DNA of 64,000 nt from Orientallactaga sibirica (Eukaryota > Chordata > Mammalia > Rodentia > Dipodidae): the NCBI GenBank assembly GCA_036365145.1, contig JAEOAD010000024.1:13592501-13656500 (forward strand). Direction: 5' to 3'. Made by a program: the position numbers and the translations under genes. Position 1 is the stretch's first letter. Every line of letters begins with the position of its first letter. Shown here piece by piece: positions 31,475 through 43,280 of the stretch. Under the pieces are notes generated by a model. It was not told where the DNA came from, searched no databases, and saw only the letters and a list, made by a program, of their open reading frames with translations.

Positions 31475-33460
31475 TGTGGCTGTTTGAATGTATATCCCCC
31501 ATGGTCTCAAGTATTTTTGATTAAGCTCAAGCTTTCTACTCAAGTCTCTAGTAGACAGAGCCCTGCTAGGTGTATTGAGAGTTAGTTTGAGCCCTGGCTG
31601 TTTGTACTTGTTGGTCTCTCTCTCTCACTGTCTCGCTCCTTATGGATGTATGATGGAGTGAGCCAGCTTCCTCCTGCATGATGAAGCTTCCCCTGGAATC
31701 AGTGATTCTGAAATAAAAAGTTGCCTCCCATAATCTGCTTCTGGTTGGATGCTTGTACCAACCACAAGAAGGTAACACAACAGGAAAATTGGTGCACAGA
31801 AGTGGAGTTGTTACTGTGATGAATCTGACCATGAGGGTTTTGGTCTTTTGGAATGTGTTTGCAAGAGGAAAGTGGAAGGAGTTGGTACTTTGGACTGGAG
31901 AAGGCTTGAAGTATTATAAGCAGAGCTTAATGGACTATTCTGAAAATGCTAAATATGAAGAAAACTGTGGACTGTTAAGGCTTGGCTTATAAACTTTCAA
32001 AAGGGAAGGAGAGAACTTTGTTGGAACTTGGAAACTGGCAGAAAGACTGGCTGTTGTTCTTCTGCCCATGCCCTGAAAATTTGAGAAAGTTGAACTTAAA
32101 AGTAATGGAGCCAGGTGTGGTGGTGCATGCTTTTAATCCTAGCACTCAGGAGGCAGAGGTAGGAGGATCACCATGAGTTCGAGGCCACCCTGAGACTACG
32201 TAGTGAATTCCAGGTCAGCCTGGACTAGATCAAGACCCTACCTTGAAAAACAAAAACAAAACAAAACAAAACAAACAACAACAACAAAATCTACAAGTAA
32301 TGGACTGGTGGTCTTGGTGGACATATAGATCAGGAAGATATGAAAGATGTACAGTTTATCACAGGAAAAATTCAAGCAAGTTTGAAGTTACAGGCAGAGA
32401 CTGGTTTTCAGTTTCTTAAGCTGCAATTGCTAAAGTCAATTACCACCATTAAGGGTCTGCCAACTACTTTGCATTGAGACATTGGAAAAGATGCCTTAGG
32501 GTGAAAGCCACCCATGGTAGGCTTAAGCTAGTAATAATAATTCTTTTGAAAGGAGGTGGCTTGAAGGAAGACTGGTGAAGGAGTAACCTGCTCTTCAAAG
32601 TCAAGCTTTATTCTCCCCCAGACTTGCAAAGTTGACCATGATACCCACCTGTTACTGCATTTGGGCACATAAAAAATGCAGGGAAAGAGGATCATGAAGT
32701 GCTCATGGTTCCAGGAGCTACTGAAATATAGCAATGCAAAGCAGGGTTGTAATCCCTGTATGGAGACATAGTAAGGTCATTATATGAAGATAAACTTGTT
32801 CCAGGAACTGCTGAGATATGGAAATGTGAAGCAGGGTTGAAATTCCTGTGTAGAGGCCAAGTAAGGGCCATTATATGTTTGCAGTGTAGACCTGAAGATG
32901 GTTTGGATATACCAGGATTGTGGAATAGCTGCCATGGAGAGCTGCTGGCTCAGGATGGAATTTTCTGCAGGCTGTGAGCATCTCAGCAGCAGGGGTGGAA
33001 TTGGAAACACAGAAAATTGGATGTTAGAATTGGTGTTGACTTGCCAGTTATAGATTTTGCAATGGTCCAGTCTCTCCTTGTTATGCCTTTTTGCAATGGA
33101 AATGTTTACTCTGCCATTATGTGTTGGAAATGTGTAATTTGTATTTTGATTTTAGAGGGCTTCCAATTAAGAGGCAGTCTTAACTGTCTCTCACTATACT
33201 AGACAGAGCTCTGCCAGAGGTGTGTCATTGGGGGTAAATCTTGAGTCCAGGCTTAGTAAGTGTGTTGAAAAATAGTCTCATTGCTGACTGCTTGCATTTG
33301 CTGGTGTTGGTTCTCTCTCTGTTGTGAATGATGGAGTGAGCCAGCTTTCTCCACACGATGATGCTTCCCCTGGAATCAGTAAGCCTGAAATAAATAGGCC
33401 CTTTCCTCCTGTAAGCTGCTTCTGGTTGGATATTGTCCCCAGCAATGAGAAGAGAACTGC
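31475..33460 (+). mobile_element. MaLR-type element with both LTRs
   Basis: 5' LTR 31475-31782 (tgtggctgtttgaatg to ggtaacacaaca). Internal part from 31783 starts ggaaaattggtgcacagaag, the region after the LTR in rodent MaLR elements, and reads gaatctgaccatgagggttt and ggaaactggcagaaagactg. The 3' LTR is about 33175-33460, shares gatggagtgagccagctt and ttcccctggaatcagt with the 5' LTR, and is short at its left end. No gag, pol or env frame is present, as expected for this non-autonomous class. Confidence 0.7.
32108..32290 (+). repeat. B1-type SINE inside the MaLR element
   Basis: agccaggtgtggtggtgcat to accctaccttgaaaaac, tail (aaaac)n. Flanks aaaagtaatgga and acaagtaatgga. Confidence 0.95.
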
Positions 33461-33461
33461 A

Positions 33462-33705
33462 ACAATATCCAACCAGAAGCAGCTTATAGACAGACAAGAT
33501 TTATTTCAGATTACAGTTTTAAGAGGAAGTCTCTCAGGGCAGGGAAAATATGGCAGGAACAGACAACTGCCATTATAACTTCAGATTAGTGAGGAGGAAA
33601 TAAAAAGCATGAACTATCAAGTGGGTCTGGACTATATATTCTCAAGACCCACCCCTAGTGACACATGTTCTCCAGCAAGGCTCCACAACATCCCCAAACA
33701 ACACC
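33462..33705 (-). repeat. Antisense MaLR-type LTR fragment
   Basis: Reverse-complemented it reads ctgaaataaatct and taagctgcttctggttggat, the 3' part of the same LTR group. Its first 25 bp form a perfect inverted repeat with 33412-33436. Confidence 0.65.
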
Positions 33706-33708
33706 ACT

Positions 33709-34042
33709 GTGGTAGCTTGAATGTGAAATTTTTTCTATAAGCCAATACATTTTATTTGTGCTTAAGCCTCATACTCAATTCCCAGCTAGGGAAAATTTGG
33801 GAGGTGAAGTGTTGCTGGAGTAGGTGTGTTGCTTGGGATGGAGCATGGTGTGTTATAACCCAAGCCCCCTTGCCAGAGATAGCTTACTTGGACTAATTCC
33901 TTCTCCCACTGTCTTGCTCATGTGATGTTTTTCTTTCCATGGTGTAGCTTCCCCCTGAAAGTGTAAGTCAGAATAAACCCTGTCCTTCCATATGCTGCAT
34001 TGGTCAGGTGTTTGTGCCAGCAGTGAGAAGGTAACTACAACA
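33709..34042 (+). repeat. MaLR-type LTR
   Basis: tgtggtagcttgaatgtgaa to gaaggtaactacaaca, with ggagtaggtgtgttgcttgg and gaataaaccctgtccttcca. Confidence 0.75.
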
Positions 34043-34560
34043 GAAAATTGGTACCAAGAAGTGGGGTCATTATTACCATAAACCGGGCAATGTGGTTTTT
34101 GTTCCTTTGGAAATGATTAGTGGGAGGAATATGGGAGGATTTGGACTATTTGACTAGAGAAAACTTGCTGTGATGTAAGCAGAATGTAATGGACCATTCT
34201 GGGTCCATTGAAAGGTGCAACTACAGAAAGAAGTGCGGACATTGGAGTCTCTGCTTATTGTGTTTCAGAGAGGAAAGAAAGGACTTTGTCAGAACTAGGC
34301 TGGACGCAGTTTGTGTGAGAGACTCGTTGCTCTGGTTTCCCTTTGTTTACGTTGAAACAAGATTCAACTTAAAAGTAATGGAATGGCACCTGGTCAATAT
34401 GGAATAGGGTTATAATCCCTGAATAGAGGCCATGAAGGGCCATGGAATGGAGCCATGAAGATGAACCATGGATTGCAATGGAAATGCAGGATTTTGGAGA
34501 TGCCAGACAATGGGACTAATATGTACTTCACAAGAGAAGAAAACCACACTATGAAAACCA
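34043..34560 (+). mobile_element. MaLR internal region, partial
   Basis: Follows the LTR directly: gaaaattggtaccaagaagt, then gtggtttttgttcctttgg and ggaccattctgggtcc. No 3' LTR found. Confidence 0.6.
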
Positions 34561-35090
34561 TGAGAGAATGTGTGTATGGCATTCAATCTGTGCCTAGCAT
34601 GTAGTAGGCCCCAAATTGTTCCTTTTATTTCCCCTTGAACATGATGAATGTGACTTATTGAATGTCCTGATATAAAGAAAAAGAAGAGCTAAGAGGTGTT
34701 CAATTCAATTACACTTTTTTAAATGAGTAATTACTATGAGCCCCCTAAATACCAACCTTCCCTGTTGCAAGTTATTATCTACTTAAAGGGACACCTAGGA
34801 GGTTAGAGTAAGCTTGTAAAGTATATACCTTCAATATTCTATGAGAATTCCATGTGATTGGGAAGATAAGAAATTATGGAGACATAAACGATGTATACCT
34901 ACAATATGACCTACAGCATAAGTCAGTCAACAACATACTTTTCTAGCTCATACTGAAGAAAGGATCTCAATGATGACAGCATGAAAACTTCATGTGAATA
35001 TGCTTGCCATTTACTTATGATTGCTAATCATACATTTGATAAGCCTTTACTGAGAATTGATTACATGTTATGTTGAAATTTTGAATCTGT
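34561..35090. other. Unassigned; short L2/MIR-like end
   Basis: gtgcctagcatgtagtaggc at about 34591 recalls the L2/MIR terminal motif. The rest is AT-rich and unrecognised. Confidence 0.35.
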
Positions 35091-35091
35091 G

Positions 35092-35300
35092 AGTTGTCAC
35101 CCATGCTGGTAGCCTTTTTGGTAATGCAGCTGCCTCTGAGTCCTCCATGCTCCTGTAAGCAACTCCTTACACTGCTCTAAGACATCTCAGTAAACTCACT
35201 GGTTCACCAAGACTGGTTTTTGTGCGACTGTGGCTTGGTCTGTTGTCTGGATCCTATCTGGAGTGAATAGACATGTGTTGACAACTCCTGAGGGAATAAA
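35092..35300 (+). repeat. ERV LTR-like fragment
   Basis: tgcctctgagtcctccatgc, acactgctctaagacatctc and ctggttcaccaagactggtt look like the R-U5 part of a rodent ERV LTR. Family not identified. Confidence 0.4.
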
Positions 35301-35467
35301 AGCTTCACACCTTATTTTCTGTGCAAATTACTTCTTTAGAATTTACCTATTGGGCTACATTGTGAAAAATGACACAGGCTGCATAAAAGAGGTTAAGCAG
35401 AAACTGAAATGAATTACGTTTGAAATGGAAAGAGGACAAGGGTATGCAATCAAAAGGAGTGCTCCAA

Positions 35468-35640
35468 AAGCTGGGCATAGTGGTGCATACCTTTAATCTT
35501 AGCACTTGGCTGATGTAGGAGAATTGCTGTGAGCTTGAGGTCAGCCTGCAACTACATAGTGAAGTTCAGGTCAGCCAGGACCAGAGTGAAACCCTACTTT
35601 GAAAACCAAAAACTAAACAAACAAATAAACAAAAGAGTAC
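35468..35640 (+). repeat. B1-type SINE
   Basis: gctgggcatagtggtgcata to accctactttgaaaacc. Confidence 0.9.
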
Positions 35641-35769
35641 TCCATCTAGATCTTATTTCTGATGGTGTAATGAGAGAGTGGAGACCAGAGAAGAGTCCTC
35701 CATATGCAACTGTCCTTTCCCTGAATTGAACAAATAATTGGATGCTCTGGGGGGAAAAGGCAGAGGAGA

Positions 35770-36330
35770 CTCAGAAGTGTAGTAAAAACAGAAGCAACAG
35801 AATTTATTGCAAGTGGAAAGCTCCCTTCAGGACAGGAGGGTTCCCAGGCTGGGGCTCCATCTGAATGGCCTCTGAGACAGGGTCTTATAGGGTCTGTTTA
35901 GCATTCCATCATTTCCCCCTATGTTAATGAGGGATTAATGTACACCTTGACTCATTTGTCCTTCTGGATGCATAAAATTTCTGACCTTTAAAGGGAACCT
36001 CAGAGCACTTCCTTCTCTGGCAACTGTTTACCCTTATGACTCTGCCTTTGGGTGACTTTATCAGTGGTCATCATTTTCAGGACAGCACCTTTCTTCCTCC
36101 ATGGCCTGGGCCTCTGTGCTCAGTTTTGTCTGGCAGAAAGGGGCAACGTGGCCAAAGGAATCCTCCCAGGCCTGAAAGAACAAATTGGGACAGTACCACC
36201 TTACCTGGGACCCACTGGGGACAATTGCCCTGCCTTGTCTTGCTCAGCAAACAGGACTGGAGGCATGGGGGTGGGAGAAGTGTTGCATTGGAGGGATGGC
36301 CCATCCTGACTCCCCTGACCCTCACCCTAT
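35770..36330 (-). repeat. Possible antisense ERV LTR
   Basis: gcaacagaatttattgcaag (reverse contains AATAAA), gggttcccaggctggggctc and gagacagggtcttatagggt. Overlapping frames on both strands at 36036-36416 appear incidental. Confidence 0.35.
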
Positions 36331-36359
36331 CTGCCTATGTCTCACTAACTCCTGTCAGT

Positions 36360-36715
36360 GGTTTATTGATTATCAACTTGACAGAACCTAAAACCACCTG
36401 TCAGGGAGTATGTTGACTTGGACAGCCTCTGTGCATGCCTGGGAGGCATTGTCTTGATTAAGTTCATTAAAGTGGGAATATCCACCTTATCTGTGGGTGA
36501 TGCCATTCCATAGGTCAGGGTCCTGGGCTATATAAAAAGGAGACAGCTGGTCAAGCATGGCATTCATTCTCCCCGTGACAAATCTGACCAGCTGCCTCGA
36601 GCTCCTGCCAGTATGCCTTCCCCATTTGGAACTGTAAACTAAAATAAACACTTTTTCTCTTAAGCTGATTTTTGTTACATGTTTTATTTCAACAACAAGA
36701 AAATAACTGATTCAC
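36360..36715 (+). repeat. LTR-like repeat, second copy
   Basis: gattatcaacttgacagaac, cctctgtgcatgcctgggag, gggctatataaaaaggagac (TATA-like at 36531) and aaaataaacactttttctct. Same family as 6083-6475. Confidence 0.55.
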
Positions 36716-37180
36716 TACAATTCGTGGGTCATGGGATGGGTTTTATCTGATGTGAAGAGCTGACCTTAGAATGAAAGCTTAGTGGAGTGCTGAATCCAGC
36801 AGCCAAATGATGCTAGAGGAATAACATTACTCGACTCGCACCCACCCCATTCTTCCCAAACTCCCTTGTACTGCTAGATGGCTGTGTTCTTTCCAGTGAG
36901 ATGGTATCTGTAGGGCTTGCTTTTCCCACAAGAGAGGTGAATGTATGGGAAGAAACATCATCCCGTGGATGATCTGGTCTGGTCAGTGTGAAACAAGAAA
37001 GCTTGGCACAAAATGCTAAACGTGAGATGCCAAGGACTGAGAAACTCCAGAGGTGATAACATCTTCCCTCTTCCACAAGGATTCACCTAGGCCTCCCTGG
37101 CTAACCACATCTACAGGTAAAATGCTCTCCAACTCCTGCAAACTGATTACAGTGGCAGGTTAGAGGGTCGTAATAATTCA
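36716..37180. other. Unassigned
   Basis: No repeat recognised. The 87-codon minus frame 36813-37076 shows no domain. Confidence 0.35.
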
Positions 37181-37510
37181 TCAGCAACTCTTTTGTATGG
37201 AAGTCATGCTAGTGGCTGCTGTCTTGACAAGTCAGGCGCCAGTTTTTCCTAAGAAGGTGGGACCCCCAGGAGGGCCCTGTACAAGAGCATTTCTGTGTAA
37301 AAGCAGCTCTATGGAAATTAAGGCACTTTCCCCCTTCCATTCCATATAAAATCAATCCCCGTCCTCTCTTGCTCTCACCTCTCTCCCGCTCTTCCTTTTT
37401 TCTCTTGCTGTCACTTTCTGAATTTGGCTTTGCTTGATAAAAACCTTTCCATTTCTATTAAGGAAAGCTGGTGAAAGCAGAGATGATGTTTACCCAGGGC
37501 TTAAATTAAA
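37181..37510 (+). repeat. Possible ERV LTR
   Basis: ccatataaaatcaatccccg as TATA region, then a pyrimidine-rich leader and gcttgataaaaacctttcc. Inferred from layout only. Confidence 0.3.
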
Positions 37511-37909
37511 CCTTACAGAGCTCTTCCCCCCCATGGCTGCCCTCCTCCCGCATGACATTCTATCAGTAGACTTCCAAGGAAGCTTTCATTTAGCCAGCTG
37601 TTAGCTCCTCTTTTTACATGATGGTTCTCAGTGTTCAGCAGGAACAAAGATCACTGATATTCCCATTGGGGTTAGCAAAAGCAACTGAGAACAATGAGCT
37701 CTTTTTATGCTGAAAATAGAGTTATAAAATTTATTCATAATCTTTACTTTTTCTCCCAACACATTCTCATCCCCAATGGACTCCTTTCTCTAGCTATGCA
37801 AGTCTTGACATGAAAAGTTAGCTATATAATCTTTTGTTTTTATTAGCATGGTGTCTTGATCTTCTTTTTCATACGAACACAACAATATGCTTGTATTTAA
37901 GTATATTTT
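37511..37909. other. Unassigned
   Basis: No repeat or gene recognised. Confidence 0.35.
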
Positions 37910-38112
37910 TGGGCTGGAGGGATGGCTTAGTGGTTAAGGCGTTTGCCTGCAAAGCCAAAGGACTCAGGTTCAATACCTCAGGACCCACGTTAGCCAGATG
38001 CACAAGGGGGCACACACGTCTGGAGTTTGTTTGCAGTGGCTAGAGGCCATGGTATGCCCATTCTCTCTCCTTCTTTCTCTGTCAAATAAATAAGTAAATA
38101 AAATATATTTTT
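37910..38112 (+). repeat. DIP-type SINE
   Basis: ttgggctggagggatggctt to caaataaataagtaaataaa; GCACAAGGGGGCAC at about 38000. Confidence 0.95.
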
Positions 38113-38529
38113 TATGTAAATGCCTTAAAAATAGGGGCTTCTGAAAACAAATCTGATTGTGTTGAAGAAAAAAGTGCATTTGGAATATGTCATCAATCAC
38201 TAGGGTTCTCTTGAAATGAAGTTGCTAAATAAGTTCATACAATTCATAAAAAAAATAGCTAAACATTTACTGTTTCTGTTATGTACCAGGTGACATTGAG
38301 CTGTATGCTATCCTCATTCTACAACATTGGAAAGATGTTAAAGCCGGAGCTTTCTAGTGAATGAGACCATCTATGAAGTAGGGCATGGGATGCTGCATTT
38401 CAAAGGCATGAAGTGCCATACTGAAGACATTGATTTCATATAAATCCCCTTCTTGTCCTTCATGTCATTAAAGAGGGAAGCCCTGGCTCTGAATTGCTCA
38501 TCTATCCAAGAAAAAGTAGACCAGTAGTG
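38113..38529. other. Unassigned; weak MIR-like part
   Basis: acatttactgtttctgttatgtaccaggtg around 38266-38295 loosely resembles antisense MIR/L2. Not firm. Confidence 0.3.
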
Positions 38530-38530
38530 G

Positions 38531-38596
38531 TATGTATGTATGTATGTATGTATGTATGTATGTATGTATGTATGTATGTATGCATGCATGCATGTA
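38531..38596 (+). repeat. (ATGT)n microsatellite
   Basis: About 13 tatg units passing into (catg)n. Confidence 0.97.
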
Positions 38597-38691
38597 ACAA
38601 AGCTTTATTAAACAGGCTCCACAGATACCATAAAGACTGAAACAGTAGGCTTACAAGGAAGAGAGCAGCCACTAACAAGAACGGGAGCCCT

Positions 38692-38737
38692 GTGGCAGTT
38701 TCAATGGATGTCTTCCAATAGATTCAGGAGTTTTTGG
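38692..38737 (+). repeat. MaLR-type LTR head, truncated by a B1
   Basis: tgtggcagtttcaatggatg and agattcaggagtt match the first 45 bp of the LTRs at 16436 and 45018. Confidence 0.55.
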
Positions 38738-38875
38738 TTTTGTTTTTTTCAAGGTAGGGTCTCACACTAGCCCAGGCTGACCTGGAATAATTAACCTTAT
38801 AGTCTCAGGTGGCCTTGAACTCACAGGGATCCTCTACCTCTGCCTCCTAAGTGCTGGGATGAAAGGTGTTTCTTG
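38738..38875 (-). repeat. B1-type SINE
   Basis: tttcaaggtagggtctcaca to gctgggatgaaaggtgtt. Confidence 0.9.
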
Positions 38876-39265
38876 AATTGCTGAAGGTGGTCATCTACCT
38901 TTTAAAATATCCTGTGATCTCCTCACCAACAAGCGAGTATCCCCTTCTGTCCTCACTTTCCTGGAGGTTCATCAGACAGCTTTTGATGAACAAACGCAGT
39001 TTAGAACTAAGGAAACCTGAAACACTGGTCCATTAAATGGTTCATTTCTTTTCACTGAGTGGAAAGTCACTGAAGTGGGTGGTACTTTAGATTGGTTTGA
39101 TAAACTGGTGCTTATTTGGTATTTTTCAATAAATAAAATTTATTTATATGTCTCAATGTAGTCAAAAAATTCAAGCATAAGCCTTAACTTTTAAGGCCAT
39201 TTTCTGGTAAGAGAGTACGTAGACATGCCTCTAAAATACTCTAACCTGGTATATATATATCACCA
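38876..39265. other. Unassigned
   Basis: No repeat or gene recognised. Confidence 0.35.
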
Positions 39266-39485
39266 GGACTGGGAAGAAGGCTTAGCGTTTAAGGCACTTC
39301 CCTGAGAAGCCTAAGGACCCACACTTGACTCTCTAGATCCCACATAAGCCAGACACACAAAGGTGACACAAGTACAAGGTCGCACATGCCCAACTAGGTG
39401 GCACAAACATCTGGAGTTCAATTGCAGTAGCTGAGGCCCTGGCAATTCTGTCTCTTACTCACTCTAAAATTTAAAAAGGAAAGAA
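39266..39485 (+). repeat. DIP-type SINE
   Basis: aggactgggaagaaggctta to tactcactctaaaattta; CAACTAGGTGGCAC at about 39390. Confidence 0.85.
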
Positions 39486-39599
39486 AAAGCCACACACACA
39501 CACAACTCAAAATTTTGATTTTTTTCCATTTTGGTTAGCACTGGATTCCCAATTATAGAACTTGTGGAAAATGAATGGCTTTTTTTTTTTTTTTTTTTT

Positions 39600-40060
39600 T
39601 ACCTCTATTAGGATTCTCTAGAGGAACAGAACCAATAGAATGAATTGTACTTAAAGGGAATTTACTGGATTAGTTTGTGGCAGTCCAACAATAGCAGTCT
39701 GCAGGCCTGAGAGTCAAGGAACTCAGTAGCTGCTCAGTCCACGAGGCTGGATGCCTCAGCAGTCCTAGTCCCACACTGAAGGCCTGGAGGTGCCCCGGAA
39801 AGATGCTGCTCTTCAATCCACACTGGAAAGCAGCAAACAGCACCAGCAGCCAGGTGAGAGGAGAGGAAACATTCCTTCCCAGAGCTGCCTTAGATATAAA
39901 GTCCCTCTCTGAGAGGGGCTGCCCACTCTGGGGGAAGGACTTCCTTCTTTAGTTAATCCTTCCTGGAGCTAACCTCAAAGACCCACTTATGAGGAATGTC
40001 TGTGGATTCCTAAACATATCAAGTTGACACAAAACTTAACCACCACACTCTCCCTTCCCC
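39600..40060 (-). repeat. Antisense LTR-like repeat
   Basis: ggattctctagaggaacaga at the left and catatcaagttgacacaaaa plus ttaaccaccaca at the right. The right edge reversed is tgtggtggttaag, an LTR-style start. Confidence 0.5.
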
Positions 40061-40261
40061 CTTCTTCCTATTTCAGGGGCAGTACTGGAGATTGAATCTA
40101 CTCTTTCATGTACGAGACAAATGCTCCATCAGATATATCGCCAGTCCTTTTTCTTTCTTTTTTTCTCCTTCCCCCAACTCTTCCCCTAGGCTGGTCTGGA
40201 ACTTGTTCAGTAGTCCAAGCAGGCCTTTAAGTTGCCAGGTCCTAATTAAAAGGTGGTAATA

Positions 40262-40465
40262 GGACTGGAGAGATGACTCAGTGGTTAAAGATGCTTGCTT
40301 GCAAAGCCTGATTGCCCAGGTTTTGATTCCCCAGTACCCACGTAAGCCAGATGCACAAGGTGGTGCACGAATCTGGAGTTTGTGTGCAGTGGCTGGAGGC
40401 CTGGTGCACCCATTCTTTCTGCCTCTTCCTCTCTGAATAAATAAATAAATAATTAAAAAAAAACC
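40262..40465 (+). repeat. DIP-type SINE
   Basis: ggactggagagatgactcag to ctgaataaataaataaata. Confidence 0.9.
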
Positions 40466-40662
40466 CTACACATGGAAAGGGTATTTGGAGGATAGGCAAG
40501 GGTAAAATATATGTTAGTACTATATCCCATGCATCTTTATTTTCTTGGATCCAGAACTTTATTGTAATGGGGAAAAGAGATTAGAGAGAGAAGAGGGAGA
40601 GAAAAAAGGGAGTGAGGGGTGCATTTATCTGGAGCAGTAGAGCTGAAAGAGGTACACGCCTT

Positions 40663-40858
40663 TTTTTTTTTTTTAATATTTATTTATTTGGGAGGGAAGG
40701 AGACAGAGAATGGGCATGCCAGAGCCTCTAGCCACTGCAAATGAACTCCAGATGCATGTGCCACCTTGTGCATATGGTTTATGTGTGTACTAGGGAATTA
40801 AACCGGGTCCTTAGGTTCACAGGCCAATGCCTTAACTGCTAAGCTCCCCCTCCCCCGA
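40663..40858 (-). repeat. DIP-type SINE
   Basis: Poly(T), aatatttatttatttggg, to ttaactgctaagctccccct. Confidence 0.9.
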
Positions 40859-40926
40859 CTTTCACATTTGTCAGGGGCTAGGAAACATCACAGAGGAAAT
40901 GGTGGATTAAATATTGAGTGCTGCTC

Positions 40927-41295
40927 TGATAGCTTAAGAACCTCCTCCTGGCAGACAGCAGTAGACACCGAGACTTAAGAACTTATCAAAACAGAAAAAT
41001 CAGAGGATGCTGAGAACTCAACACTCGAAGAGGCTTATAACATACTCTCCAAGGCTCAGGGGACATTGCCAAAGGAAGAGGAGGTAGAAAGAATGTAAGT
41101 GCTACAGGACTGGAAGGCGCATTCATTCGAGACTGTCTGGTTCATTCAGAACCCCACAGTGAATACTGAAAACCCTGTGGAGGGCACTCAGTGGAAGGGA
41201 AGGGGAGGGAGAGACAGAGCATGAGTCTAACCTGATGGGAATATGACCATTATGCAACACGTTCATCCAGTCCAGTTCTCAATAGAAATAAAATA
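40927..41295 (+). mobile_element. L1 3' UTR fragment
   Basis: aaggctcaggggacattgcc, gaggtagaaagaatgtaagt, ending caatagaaataaaatag. Confidence 0.6.
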
Positions 41296-41296
41296 G

Positions 41297-41500
41297 GGCT
41301 AGAGAGATGGCTTAGCAGTTAAAGCGTCTGCCTGCAAAACTTAAGAATTCCTGTTCCCCATAAGCCACACGCATAGTGACGCAAGTGCACATGTGCACAA
41401 GAGGGTGCATGCATCTGGAGTTCACTTGCAGTGGCTGAAGGTCCTGTCATGCCCATTCTCTCTCTGCTTCTTTCTCTCTCTCAAAATAAAAAAAATAAAA
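41297..41500 (+). repeat. DIP-type SINE
   Basis: gggctagagagatggcttag to ctctcaaaataaaaaaaata. Confidence 0.95.
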
Positions 41501-41503
41501 GGG

Positions 41504-41669
41504 GAGCTGGAAAGATGGCTTAGCAGTTAAGGTGCTTGCCTGCGAAGCTTAAGGACCCAGTCATTCCCCAGAACTCATGTAAGCCAGATGCACAAGAGGG
41601 TGCATGCATCTGGAGTTCGTTTGCAGTGGATGGAGGCCCTAGAGCACCATTCTCTCTCTCTCTCAAAAT

Positions 41670-41673
<4 letters not shown>
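41504..41673 (+). repeat. DIP-type SINE
   Basis: gagctggaaagatggcttag to ctctcaaaataata; its tail has expanded into (TA)n. Confidence 0.95.

Positions 41674-41719
<46 letters not shown>
41674..41719 (+). repeat. (TA)n microsatellite
   Basis: About 23 uninterrupted TA units. Confidence 0.97.
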
Positions 41720-41724
<5 letters not shown>

Positions 41725-41904
41725 TTAGATTTCCATTTACTACTAATCATGCTTTGGTTATTCAAATTTAGAAACTCAGTCATCTTAGTTTTTGTTTTTT
41801 CTTTTTGGTTCTCTTTTTTGGTAACATGCCTAAGTTCCTGTCATAGCATCCTCTCAGTTTCTCCTAACTCACCCATCCTTCCATTTCTGGTATATATGTA
41901 GGTG

Positions 41905-42345
41905 AACTGAAAAGAAAGGTGAACAGATACTTGCACACCAATATTCACAGCAGCTTCACTCATAACCACCCAGTCACTGGTAGATGGGCAAAGAAAATGC
42001 AGTATACAATACAACGTATTTTCCCAAGCATTGAAAAAATTGACATATGACAGGGATGAATTCTGAAGTTATTATGCTGTGAAACAAGATATGACAAAGG
42101 ACAGATATATGATTCAACATATATGAGGTTCTGAATATAATTAAATTCATGGATAGAAGGAAGAAAAATATTTGACAGGGACTCAAGGGATGAGTTTGTA
42201 TTTCTACGAATGTTGTTGCAGTTTGGGTTGGTGAGAAAGTTCTAATGATAGGATGGTGAGGGTTACAAATAATCTTCATGCCACTAAACTGCCCAACTTA
42301 ATTAGAATGACAAATTTCATGTTATATTTCACTATAGCGAAAAGA
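41905..42345 (+). repeat. Ancient L1M 3' end
   Basis: acttgcacaccaatattcac, gaacagatac-type start, catatatgaggttctgaata, gttggtgagaaagttctaat and atgccactaaactgcccaac follow, from memory, the 3' end of mammalian-wide L1M. Ends ttcatgttatatttcactat. It stops about 280 bp before the MZT1 3' UTR end proposed here. Confidence 0.65.
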
Positions 42346-42739
42346 AACTGAGTTTTTAATCTTAATTAAATGTTTGAAGACTGGTCTTTGATCCAGTCAT
42401 TAGAAAACATATACATATACTTGGAAGAACATGTAAATAAGTTTCATAATGACCCACTAAGAAGCTCTTCTCTGAAGTACAGAAAAATATACTATTACTC
42501 TCGAATTGCCAACTTTGTGATAAAGCCTTGGGCAACATTATATTACAGCTATCTCCTCTCACTATCAGGGAGAATCATTCCATTTCTATACCTCAAGCTT
42601 AATTTAAGTTGTAAGTTGCATAACCTATTTTTAAAGTCATAAACATAATAAATGCCTTATAATAAACTACCCACAGAAACATCAGAGTTCACAGAAGCAT
42701 TTAATAAATCAAACATACATGCCAGTAACACCAACTGAT

Positions 42740-42745
42740 TTTATT
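42740..42745 (-). terminator. MZT1: MZT1 distal poly(A) signal (candidate)
   Basis: The minus strand reads aaaaaTAAAAtcag around AATAAA, followed by a GT-rich element about 30-40 bp on. Confidence 0.4.
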
Positions 42746-43144
42746 TTTGTCACTGACAACATGCATGCCATTGTATCATTGCTTTCTTAAAATGCATTAA
42801 AATGTTTACAATTAAGAAATGTGGCACATTAAAGGAGTCCTCTGTAAACATAACCCATTCTTAATATATTTTCCCACTTTGTTTCATACATAAATAACTT
42901 AACCTACAAAATCATAAATAGAACTATAAATCTTTATGGTCTAGAAATATAAGTAAATCTGAGTAAAGGTAAGTTTGAGACAAGGACTCTCTGATTTGAT
43001 TTTCATCATGCCTTATGTGCAGTGCTTACTACCAAATCCTTATTTCATTGCTTCCCAACTTGTTCTGCCAATAACAGACCTTTCAGTTGACTTGGTAAAG
43101 ATGCCAGGCATTTAAAAAAATCCAAATGCCAAAAGCCACGATTT

Positions 43145-43280
43145 TTTTCTGTTTGGTCTTTTGAAGCAGGGCCTCCCTGTATTGTTTCTGTAATCCAAGC
43201 TGTCCTCAGACTTGTGATTCTTTTGCCTTATCCTCCTAAGCAACTGAGATTACAGGCATATACCACTGTGCTTGACCAAG
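43145..43280 (-). repeat. Old B1-type SINE in MZT1 3' UTR
   Basis: ttttgaagcagggcctccct, caactgagattacaggcata and ccactgtgcttgacc; strongly diverged, so an early rodent B1. Confidence 0.6.

Noticed and set aside
35770..36330. Possible exon cluster (frames in all registers)
   Set aside because: Several overlapping frames on both strands without splice sites; sequence looks like an antisense LTR.
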